Positions 16,501 to 23,813 of a stretch of 48,357 bases of DNA are shown here, in pieces (the first letter of the stretch is position 1; the number at the start of each line of letters is the position of its first letter). A program made the translations under genes and the position numbers. The stretch is from Clostridia bacterium (GTDB taxonomy: Bacteria > Bacillota > Clostridia > Oscillospirales > CAG-272), in assembly GCA_017504245.1 (NCBI GenBank), contig JAFVRQ010000040.1, forward strand, positions 1 to 48,357, read 5' to 3'. The notes under the pieces are model-generated. The model did no database searches. It was not told where the DNA came from and saw nothing but the letters and a program-made list of their open reading frames with translations.

Positions 16501-16964
16501 ACACCTATGACGGTACGGGCAGCTTGACTGTTGCGGGTGACTCAAATCAGGTGATTACCGCTCTCTACAACAAGACCTTGAATATTACTAAGGTTGACAG
16601 TGCGTTCTACACGAGCAACGGCAGAAATCTTGTGATCGATGCTTCGTATTTTGAGCTTTTGCCTATGGGCACTTACACGTTTAAGGCGGTTGGCGGCTCG
16701 AGTGCATACGAATTTACGGTTGACGTTACTGCAGTTACACAAACAACACTCAAGAATATGATTATTCAGAAGGGCTGCAACGCGGTTATCTATTTGGGTA
16801 ACGTTGAGGTTAACACGGTTACGCTTAACGGCACAGCTCTTACAAGTGAGCAATACGTTATTAAGGATTATATGCTGACCCTTAACGCAGAGCTCTTGAC
16901 TGAAGATATTAACGAGGTTGTTATTAACGGTGAGCACAAGGTTACCGTTACATTGGTTAAATAA
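13524..16964 (+). CDS. lipoprotein GH32 fructan hydrolase with binding domains
   Basis: A surface lipoprotein (lipobox FVAC near residue 23) that should release fructose from levan or inulin. Domains in order: a beta-sandwich resembling fructan-binding CBM66 (about 45-230); the GH32 five-bladed propeller with nucleophile Asp257 in WNNDPNG, transition-state Asp397 in CRDPK and acid/base Glu449 in ECPEV; the GH32 C-terminal sandwich (to about 755); a BIG2-like Ig domain (765-835); a second CBM66-like domain (839-990); and one or two X2-like domains to 1146. All three catalytic residues are present. GGAAGGAG precedes the ATG. Exo-action is the usual mode for such CBM66-bearing enzymes; linkage preference cannot be read from the sequence. 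Confidence 0.88.
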   Translation: MKNLLRILSLALVAAMCFTFVACAVPKASTSLTEDGGLKKDDVTFFDSTENETTGQTVAMESKSDSFTLSETTYGADEKFVYTATVSFASGVAAGLAFGAEDGSHYWVFNVDREANRVKLIYFTVEDGKVSAVELLTDYFIGNDKMTDSERRLVGSRVATLDKVQLKVIITPENDGVYAEFYADNIRRFGIDNTIELNSLALLPEDVTYGGGNIGFNCFNSRVEFADIYYGKSDYSYYTELYRNQYHFSQYAHWNNDPNGLVYYDGYYHLFYQHHPYSNYWSDMYWGHARSVDLVHWELLPIALFPDEDWGSGVGYMWSGTAYEYRKGDSADVDAQNWFPSGNGNGLLAFYTRDGGMQDQMIMSSDDGGITWTKRKLIPQEAATGADGIYHKVACRDPKIFPVATDENGKTTVWGMAVTGQQENRVWFLKSTNLLDWSYAGQFNADVPECPEVVTLTADDGETYTVISLSGREYIVGKMNYDGNSIVFTDKDGGAIDKSDFQRMDFGTDSYATQTFSIRDSESGYFGKTVSISWFAGVPADTDSGIYANARKVWNGSGMTIPAVWGLASEGDGYILTQTPIVKDNGAYDRSNVLTINGQTLDASSENILADVNTHIFEMALSIDNPNNAPISIKINVSDDEYTEIGWNAEEGYFVDRRYTSSAGLNIKDYRFRYTSGPRGFGTQDFYVLSDNGGLEVFCDDFKIPFYLLTLASPYSTKAEFKVGGEVTVNSLELNEIGTIWRDEAASEGETVLYISDDSVELDTSLTTEGLVTAYSTSGAEITWELKDGADKVSLESTTGGVIVKALAPGKATLAVTCGNQRRLIDVTVHTGLPESDIEFSGDGIISGSWIANGSNIVGNSPAGDGYILSSESASNFNCSVSFSLEAIAAAFIFRANEDMSEYIIFNYDNNEKIVKMWSHNGEIGRASANNVNLNNVVLRVEAEGTSVKAYINGALAIDVVLGENEPTEGLFGLNVYSGKATFKSVVNFNGEYTYDGTGSLTVAGDSNQVITALYNKTLNITKVDSAFYTSNGRNLVIDASYFELLPMGTYTFKAVGGSSAYEFTVDVTAVTQTTLKNMIIQKGCNAVIYLGNVEVNTVTLNGTALTSEQYVIKDYMLTLNAELLTEDINEVVINGEHKVTVTLVK

Positions 16965-16995
16965 TCAGCATTTATTAATTAAGTAGGTATAAAAT

Positions 16996-17964
16996 TTGGA
17001 AACAACTATTAAAGACGTAGCAAAATATGCAGGAGTTGGGGTAGGTACTGTTTCAAGAGTTATTAATAACGAAAAGGCAGTTGGTGAAAAAACCAGAAAA
17101 AAGGTGCTTGAGGCGATGAAGGCGCTCAACTATTCGCGAAACAATATGGCGTTTAAGCTGAGAAAGAACGAAACTCGCATTATCGCGCTTTTAGTACCAA
17201 TTATTAACCACCCCTTCTTTGCAAAGCTGGCGTATTACGTTGAGGACGAGGCGGGGAAGTTTGGATATTCCGTGATTTTGGTATCCTCTCAGCAAAGAGT
17301 TGAAAAGGAAACTGAAATTATTACGAAAATTATGCATAGAGAGGTCGACGGAGCGGTTTTCGTTACTCACTATATGCACGAGGAAGAGGATCTTAACAAA
17401 TGCCCCATAGTTTCTATCGACAGAACGTTCGGTGATAACATTCCTTACGTTACCAGCGACAATTATGATGCCACAAAAAAGGCATTGAAGTATATGATAG
17501 AACGCGGCGCTAAAAGGGTTGGATTTATCGGTTCAAAGCCCTTAGTAAATTCGGAGGTTCTTGAAAGAGAGAGAGCATACCTTGACGTGATGGCGGAATA
17601 CAATATGCCAATTTGTATGGTCAACGAGGTTATGCAGCACGGGGATGAAAAGGTCGTGGTTGCGGATTTCTTAGAAAAATATGCGGACGTTGACGGAGTT
17701 TTCGTCTCGGGCTACACGCTTTCGCAGGTTTTCTATGAGGCGGCTATCAAGCTTGGCAGAAAAATCCCCGATGACCTTCAGATAGTTTCTTACGACGGTA
17801 TTTTCAAGCAATGGAGTATGAGCAATATGACGAGTGTTGAGCAGCCCATTGAGGAAATGGCAAGAGAGGTTGTCAGATTGCTTATCAAGAAAATACATAA
17901 TGAAGAAACATCGCAAAGAACGGTTCTTAATACACAGTTTGTGCTTGGTGCAACAACAAAATAA
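16996..17964 (+). CDS. LacI-family transcriptional regulator of the fructan operon
   Basis: This 322-residue protein has the LacI HTH at the N-terminus (TIKDVAKYAGVGVGTVSRVI, then NNEKAVGEKTRKKV), a hinge, and a periplasmic-binding-protein-like effector domain (ALLVPIINHPFFAKLAYYVE... and VSYDGIFKQWSMSNMTSVEQ). The start is TTG at 16996, after a weak AGTAGGT; no ATG fits. It lies inside the operon between a GH32 gene and the binding-protein gene. It is the obvious candidate to bind the two TTGGAAACTTTTCCAA sites at 9708 and 9763 and to respond to a fructose-containing sugar or sugar phosphate. That pairing is an inference. Confidence 0.88.
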   Translation: METTIKDVAKYAGVGVGTVSRVINNEKAVGEKTRKKVLEAMKALNYSRNNMAFKLRKNETRIIALLVPIINHPFFAKLAYYVEDEAGKFGYSVILVSSQQRVEKETEIITKIMHREVDGAVFVTHYMHEEEDLNKCPIVSIDRTFGDNIPYVTSDNYDATKKALKYMIERGAKRVGFIGSKPLVNSEVLERERAYLDVMAEYNMPICMVNEVMQHGDEKVVVADFLEKYADVDGVFVSGYTLSQVFYEAAIKLGRKIPDDLQIVSYDGIFKQWSMSNMTSVEQPIEEMAREVVRLLIKKIHNEETSQRTVLNTQFVLGATTK

Positions 17965-18031
17965 AAAGAATAAAGAAAAAAGAATAAATAATAAATAAAA
18001 AATGGCAAAAAAGCCGTAAAAGGAGAAAATC

Positions 18032-19351
18032 ATGAAAAAATTATTAGCTTCAATCATTGCATTTATGCTTGTTGTTATGACGATGTTTAGTATTGTCGCT
18101 TGTGGTGGCGGCGGTGAAGGCAACGGAGAAAAGGAAGTTGACAAGGACGGTAACACCATTGTTAAGATTATGTTCCACGTTGACAAGTCCTCAACCGAGG
18201 GTCAGGCATACCAGAAGAGAATTGATGCGTTCAACGCGGCATACAAGGACAAGGGTATCAAGGCGCAGGCGATCTTCAAGGCGCGCAGCGCAGGTGCTTC
18301 CGGTTATGAAACAGAGCTTTTGAACAATCAGCTTGAGGGGACTCTTGCAGACATCATCACGTTCGACGCTCCCAACACCGCGGCTTACGCGAAATCCGGC
18401 TTGCTTTATGATATTAGCTCTTTGATTTCTGCAGAAGAGCAGAACAACTTCTATTCACTTAACAAATACGAAGGCAAATTGTATGGCTTGCCCATTCAGG
18501 AATCCAGCGCTGGCTTCTATTACAACAAGAAGATCTTCCGCGATGCAGGTATTGACGTTAGCGCATACACCGCAGACAACCCTTGGACATTTGAACAGTT
18601 TAAGGATGTTTGCGCTAAATTGAAGGCGCACGGTGTTACTGCAGTTGATATGCGTCTTGACGCAACGAAGGACGAAACCGCTCCTTATTTGCTCTATCCC
18701 TTTATTTACGCGGCAGGCGGTAGCTTCGTTTCCGATGACGGCTACACTGCAACAGGCTACTACAACTCCACAGCAACCGCTAAGGGCTTCCAGTTCATTA
18801 AGGATTTGATCTCCGAGGGCTACACATCTTACGCAATCGGCGCAACCGATTTCTTTACGGGCAGGGTTGGTATGTATTTGTCATCCGGTTGGACTATCCC
18901 CGATCTTGACAACAAGTACAGAGAGTATTTCGCTTCCCGTGACGACTGGGGACTTTTGCCCTATCCTAAGGACGTTGTTGCGGCAAGTGCAACGGGTAGC
19001 TGGTCATACGCTATCACAAACAACCACCACTCAGACAAGACAGCTACAGTTGAGCTTCTTAAATGGATGGCGTCGGCAGAAAGCTCAAAGGCAATTACCG
19101 ATGCAACGGGTATGATCCCCGCGCGCAGAGATGCGGAAACAAATTACGCAGTTGGTTCTCCCGAATACACGTTGCTCAAGCAGCTTGAGCTCAGCGGTAA
19201 GGAGCGTCCTGCAACTGTTGCTTACCCCACGTTCTCAACAACATTTAACCAGATTATTTCTGCTCTTGACAACAGTGACGTTGCTTCACTCTTGAATTCG
19301 GCAACAAATACCTTGCAAACTGAAATGGATAGATTGAAAAATCTCAAATAA
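18032..19351 (+). CDS. sugar ABC transporter substrate-binding lipoprotein
   Basis: This 439-residue extracellular binding protein belongs to solute-binding family 1. It starts with a lipoprotein signal (LVVMTMFSIVAC, Cys at about 29) and a Gly-rich linker. Typical features are FKARSAGASGYETELLNNQL, then ADIITFDAPNTAAYAKSGLL and YGLPIQESSAGFYYNKKIFR. It would capture fructo-oligosaccharides released by the surface GH32 enzymes and hand them to the two permeases that follow. AAAAGGAG precedes the ATG. The 67-base gap before it is A-rich and shows no terminator. Confidence 0.88.
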   Translation: MKKLLASIIAFMLVVMTMFSIVACGGGGEGNGEKEVDKDGNTIVKIMFHVDKSSTEGQAYQKRIDAFNAAYKDKGIKAQAIFKARSAGASGYETELLNNQLEGTLADIITFDAPNTAAYAKSGLLYDISSLISAEEQNNFYSLNKYEGKLYGLPIQESSAGFYYNKKIFRDAGIDVSAYTADNPWTFEQFKDVCAKLKAHGVTAVDMRLDATKDETAPYLLYPFIYAAGGSFVSDDGYTATGYYNSTATAKGFQFIKDLISEGYTSYAIGATDFFTGRVGMYLSSGWTIPDLDNKYREYFASRDDWGLLPYPKDVVAASATGSWSYAITNNHHSDKTATVELLKWMASAESSKAITDATGMIPARRDAETNYAVGSPEYTLLKQLELSGKERPATVAYPTFSTTFNQIISALDNSDVASLLNSATNTLQTEMDRLKNLK

Positions 19352-19380
19352 TATTTTAAGTAAAAAGAGGTAAAGAAAAA

Positions 19381-20355
19381 ATGCTTAAAACCTCATTGAT
19401 TATTTTGGTATTATTCGTATTGGCTTTCGGTGGCTTCGTTGCTTATGACTTAGCCACCGCAAGAAAGCGCAGGGAAGTATATCGCGTTAAATCTACGGCC
19501 ACGGCATATCTTATGCTTTTGCCTGCGGTTGCTCTTGCATTCTTGTTTATACTTTTGCCCATTCTTTATTCCCTGGGCTATGCCTTTACGGATTATTACC
19601 TTCTTAGACCGAACGACATTAATTTTATACAGCTTCAAAACTTTAAGGACTTTTTCGCCGAACTTTCCACGAAGGGAACTCTTTATAATGCGATAAAGAA
19701 CACACTCACCTTCGTTGTGGGCGTTGTTCCTTTACAAATTGGTCTTGCGCTTTTGCTCGCTCTCTTTGTAAACCGACAGGGTATTGGAAGTAAAATTTTC
19801 AAGGTCTGCTTCTTTGCTCCCGTTGTTATTTCGCTTTCGGTTACTGCTTTTCTTTGGGAACAGATTTTAGCACCCGGTCCTAACGGACTATTGAACTCAA
19901 TAATCGGTATGTTCGGAATGGCGCCGCACGATTGGTTGCGCGATCCGAAAACCGCAATGCCTTGCATTATAGTGCTCAGTGCTTGGCAGGGCTGCGGCTA
20001 CCAGATGTTGATTTTCTTATCGGGTCTTTCAAATATCAGAAAGGATCTTTATGAAGCGGCTGCCCTTGACGGAGCGAACTGGTGGCGTAAATTCTGGCTC
20101 GTTACTTGGGTTGGATTGCGTTCAACGTTTGTTTACATACTTATAACCGTTTTTATCGGCGCTTGCAGAATTTTGACTCAGCCAATGCTTATGACGGGTT
20201 ATATGGACCACACGGTAACTCTTTCCTACTATATGTATAACAAGGGCTACACGGAGCGTTGGGTTGGTTATTCATCGGCAGTTGCCTTGCTTATGACCAT
20301 ATTTATCGGTGGCATAACCCTTATTCAGAGAAGAATTTTCAGGGAGGACAAGTGA
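19381..20355 (+). CDS. sugar ABC transporter permease, MalF/UgpA type
   Basis: This 324-residue inner-membrane protein has about seven helices. The first, MLKTSLIILVLFVLAFGGFV, is additional to the usual six and is followed by a basic loop (ATARKRREVYR). The EAA loop that docks to the ATPase is visible as DLYEAAALDGANWWRKFWLV. It forms the transmembrane pore with the product of the next gene, which starts two bases after its stop. Confidence 0.88.
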   Translation: MLKTSLIILVLFVLAFGGFVAYDLATARKRREVYRVKSTATAYLMLLPAVALAFLFILLPILYSLGYAFTDYYLLRPNDINFIQLQNFKDFFAELSTKGTLYNAIKNTLTFVVGVVPLQIGLALLLALFVNRQGIGSKIFKVCFFAPVVISLSVTAFLWEQILAPGPNGLLNSIIGMFGMAPHDWLRDPKTAMPCIIVLSAWQGCGYQMLIFLSGLSNIRKDLYEAAALDGANWWRKFWLVTWVGLRSTFVYILITVFIGACRILTQPMLMTGYMDHTVTLSYYMYNKGYTERWVGYSSAVALLMTIFIGGITLIQRRIFREDK

Positions 20356-20356
20356 T

Positions 20357-21277
20357 ATGGACGGACGTTTAACTAAAGATTTACCAAACTTCAGACCTAA
20401 CAAGGCCCCCGTGAAGAAAACCGTTAAAGAGATTATCTATCATATCGTGGGTATTATATTATCCTTGATTTTCCTGTTTCCCATAATTTATATGTTAGCT
20501 ACCTCGACAAAAAGCGAGTCCGCATATGCTATGGGAGTTGGAACATTGAATATGTTTTTGCCTGATTTTGCAAATTTGGGCACTGCATTTGAAAACTACA
20601 AAAGCGTTTTGCTGAATTACGATATTTGGAAATACGCTTTGAACAGCTTTATATACGCCGCAATCGTTATCGTGCTTAATATCTTGATAAACGGTCTTGC
20701 GGGTTACGTTATGGCAAAGCTTCGCTTCCCAGGAAAAAGACTTTTATCATTCTTGATTATTTTCTTGATAGTAGTGCCCGTTGAAACCTCGATTATTCCG
20801 CTTTATTCTATAGTTAAGATTATGCTTGGATTAAAGCAGGAAATGTCGGTTATCGGCGTTATTTTACCTGCAGCGATAAGCATATTTAACATATTCTTAT
20901 TTATGCAGTTCTTTCAAGGTATTCCAAAGGATTATGAGGAAGCCGCTCGTATTGACGGTGCAAACACGATGGGCGTGTTTTTGAAGGTTATTATGCCTCT
21001 CTCAAAGCCCATTATCGCAACGGTTGCGGTATTCTGCTTCATAGGCGTTTGGAACGATTACCTTTGGCCTTCAATGATTTTACCTTCTGCTAATGACGGT
21101 AGCTGGCCGCTGCTTCCAATTCAAACTGCTCTTATTTCAATCAAGAGCATTGAGGGCATTACAACGGGTGAAATCATGGCTTCGCTTGTTATTACAAGCA
21201 TACCCATTTTCGTAATTTACGTTGCGGCACAAAAATACATTGTAAAGGGCTTCGGTACTGCCGGGCTCAAAATGTGA
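20357..21277 (+). CDS. sugar ABC transporter permease, MalG/UgpE type
   Basis: This 306-residue protein has six membrane helices after a cytoplasmic N-terminus of about 30 residues. The EAA loop reads DYEEAARIDGANTMGVFLKV and the C-terminus KYIVKGFGTAGLKM is typical of the MalG group. It is the second half of the importer pore. The start ATG lies two bases after the stop of the first permease gene, with GGGAGGA upstream, so the two are probably translated together. Confidence 0.9.
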   Translation: MDGRLTKDLPNFRPNKAPVKKTVKEIIYHIVGIILSLIFLFPIIYMLATSTKSESAYAMGVGTLNMFLPDFANLGTAFENYKSVLLNYDIWKYALNSFIYAAIVIVLNILINGLAGYVMAKLRFPGKRLLSFLIIFLIVVPVETSIIPLYSIVKIMLGLKQEMSVIGVILPAAISIFNIFLFMQFFQGIPKDYEEAARIDGANTMGVFLKVIMPLSKPIIATVAVFCFIGVWNDYLWPSMILPSANDGSWPLLPIQTALISIKSIEGITTGEIMASLVITSIPIFVIYVAAQKYIVKGFGTAGLKM

Positions 21278-21283
21278 GGAATT

Positions 21284-23803
21284 ATGAGATTTACAAGATT
21301 TATTGCTTTATTTATAGTTTTGGTGACATTGGTCAGCGCAATTTCGAGCTGTAAGATCAACCCAAACAATAATAACACAAATAAAAATGAAGAAAGCAGT
21401 CTTGCGCTGCATTATTCGTTTGATGAGCCGACGGGCAATCTTGCTAAGGAATCCGTTAGCGGCAAGGATTATAAGATTAACTACGTTTTCAATGAGGAAA
21501 ATGCTGCTGATCTTTTCAAGGAGCCGAACGATCCCTTAAAGAGAACCGGTGTTAAGGGCAACGCCTTATATATGGACGGCTTCTCAAACGAGATTGTTAA
21601 CAGGGACTTTGAAACACCCGACTCTGCAATTACTATGTCCGCTTGGGTTGCTCCAAGAGTTTTTGAGAATATAGTGCAGTATGACGGCAATTCTGCTGCG
21701 GCAGGGCACACGCGTATGACGTCAATCATCAACAAGGGTGATATTGAAATGGGCGAGGGCTTCTTGCTCGGTTACGGACGTCTTGGCCTTTGGGGCATTC
21801 AGCTTGCTCTTCACAACGAGGAAACGGGCGAGGATTTCGTGGTTGGCTTCTATGACCCCATCAACGCGCTTCCTCTTTACGAGTGGTCACACGTTGCCGT
21901 TACCTTTGACGGTGAAACAGGTTATATTGCCTTGTTCTATAACGGTGAGAAATCATACGAGGCGTACATCCCCGAGCTTGTTTCCACGTACATTATTTAT
22001 ACGGAGGAGCCCTTGCGTATCGGCTCTTACGTTAGCCCCCAGATTGAATTCGGTATTGACAGACAGATGATTTCGGGTCTTCTTGACGAGGTTTCTATCT
22101 ATTCATCATCCTTGACACCGAAGGAAATTACTGAAATTTATAACGATACGGATACAGCGGACGGTCATCCCTATCTCGATTGGAATGACATCGCGCTCGA
22201 CCCCTCGGTTTACGAGGGCGACCGCTACCGTCCTCAGTATCACGCATTACCCCCTGCGGTTTGGATGAATGAGCCACATTCACCCTTCTACTACAAGGGA
22301 ATGTATCACGTTTTCTATCAGCACAATCCCGCAGGTCCTTATTGGTCGCAGATCCGTTGGGCGCACATCGTTAGTACGGATATGGTGCATTGGGAATACG
22401 TTAAGGATGCGGTTGTTCCCACAAAGGACATTTGTCCCGAGGGTATTTGGACGGGCGGCGCTTGCATAGGTCCTGACGGTACACCCTGGCTTGCAATTAC
22501 GGCGGGCACGAATTTATACGGTAACGCAAACCACGGCGGACAGAACGTTGCGTTTGCACACGCGGCAGACCCAGACGATCCCTATCTCGTTGAGTGGGTT
22601 GTTGAGGATAAGCTCGTTATTACTCAGCCCAACGATAACACGCAGGGCGAAAGAGAGCAGTTCCGTGACCCATTCGTTTGGTATGACGACGGAACTTACT
22701 ATATGATGGTTTCAACCTCCATCCCCGGCGCGGGCGGCTCGGCGGTTATTTACACCTCTGAGGATATGAGAGAATGGGAACATCGCGGTTATCTTTATCA
22801 ATGTGATTATAATTTGTATCCTGAACAGGGTGCGCATTGGGAGTGCGTTGTAATGCTTCCCATCAGCACTAAGGATGGCTCTCAAACGAAGTACATTTTG
22901 TTTGACTGTCCTCAGTATACGGTTGACGGCTATACCGTTGAATGCTACTATTGGATTGGTACGTTTGACAATGAAACCTGCAGATTTATTGCAGATGATG
23001 ACAAGCCCAAGCTCTTTGACTTAGGACGCGGTGTTTACACGGGTCAGAACGGCTACTGCTTCTTGACCGAGGAGGACATTGCGGCAGGTAAGACGAGCTA
23101 CGAAGAGGGTAGAACGGTTATTTACGCTATTGCTCAGGGTAAGGACGCAGGTACTGCGCAGAACTACGATGCAGGTTGGGCACACAACTTTGCAATTCCG
23201 CTCGAATTGTGGCTTTCAGACGATGGAACCGAGGTTATCCGTGAGCCCATCAAGGAAATTGAAAGCTTGAGAGAGGAAACCTTATATGAATACAGCGGTG
23301 AAGGAAAGACTGCTGAAGAAATTAATAATGAAATTTCAAATATTCGCGGCGATTTGTTGGAAATCAGAGCTACTATTGAGCTTGATCCCTCAAGCCCCGA
23401 GTATTCTGCCGGCTTATATTTGAGATATAATCCCAACGTTGTTGACGGAAAGACTGAAAGAACGGGAATTATGTTCACCAATAACGGCGTTTATATTGAA
23501 AGAAATCAATCCTCGTTGCTTGATTACGTCAGCAAGCAGCCAAGCCACACATGGAACAGAGTTAAGAACACATACGAGATCACCATCTTGCTTGACCGTT
23601 CGATGCTTGAGGTTTACGTTGACGGAGTTATCAGCTTTACAACGAGAATTTATCCCAAATACGGAAATTCCGATTATTTGAGAATTTTTGACAACAATGC
23701 AAACATTAAATTTACCGAATTGACAATTTACCGTATGGGCAGCGCTTACAGCGATACAGTAACACCTCCTTACTACGGTAATATGGGCAATTTGGGAGAA
23801 TAA
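21284..23803 (+). CDS. lipoprotein GH32-family protein with altered nucleophile motif
   Basis: This 839-residue surface lipoprotein (lipobox ISSC near residue 23) has an N-terminal LamG/concanavalin-like domain (about 40-285, starting LALHYSFDEPTGNLAKESVS). A GH32 propeller follows (305 onward: QYHALPPAVWMNEPHSPFYY), then the GH32 C-terminal sandwich. Other GH32 motifs are present: Asp462 in FRDPFVW and Glu520 in HWECVV. The nucleophile motif normally reads WMNDPNG; here it is WMNEPHS, with Glu330 in the nucleophile position. I recall that a subset of GH32 sequences carries NEPH, so this may be a distinct activity (for example a transferase or different linkage) and not a dead enzyme. ATG follows TGAGGA, 6 bases after the permease stop. 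Confidence 0.8.
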   Translation: MRFTRFIALFIVLVTLVSAISSCKINPNNNNTNKNEESSLALHYSFDEPTGNLAKESVSGKDYKINYVFNEENAADLFKEPNDPLKRTGVKGNALYMDGFSNEIVNRDFETPDSAITMSAWVAPRVFENIVQYDGNSAAAGHTRMTSIINKGDIEMGEGFLLGYGRLGLWGIQLALHNEETGEDFVVGFYDPINALPLYEWSHVAVTFDGETGYIALFYNGEKSYEAYIPELVSTYIIYTEEPLRIGSYVSPQIEFGIDRQMISGLLDEVSIYSSSLTPKEITEIYNDTDTADGHPYLDWNDIALDPSVYEGDRYRPQYHALPPAVWMNEPHSPFYYKGMYHVFYQHNPAGPYWSQIRWAHIVSTDMVHWEYVKDAVVPTKDICPEGIWTGGACIGPDGTPWLAITAGTNLYGNANHGGQNVAFAHAADPDDPYLVEWVVEDKLVITQPNDNTQGEREQFRDPFVWYDDGTYYMMVSTSIPGAGGSAVIYTSEDMREWEHRGYLYQCDYNLYPEQGAHWECVVMLPISTKDGSQTKYILFDCPQYTVDGYTVECYYWIGTFDNETCRFIADDDKPKLFDLGRGVYTGQNGYCFLTEEDIAAGKTSYEEGRTVIYAIAQGKDAGTAQNYDAGWAHNFAIPLELWLSDDGTEVIREPIKEIESLREETLYEYSGEGKTAEEINNEISNIRGDLLEIRATIELDPSSPEYSAGLYLRYNPNVVDGKTERTGIMFTNNGVYIERNQSSLLDYVSKQPSHTWNRVKNTYEITILLDRSMLEVYVDGVISFTTRIYPKYGNSDYLRIFDNNANIKFTELTIYRMGSAYSDTVTPPYYGNMGNLGE

Positions 23804-23813
23804 GGAGGTTTAT

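Noticed and set aside
16996..17003. TTGGAAAC at the LacI-type start codon as a half-operator for autoregulation
   Set aside because: Only one half-site is present and it encodes the first residues; not enough to claim a site.
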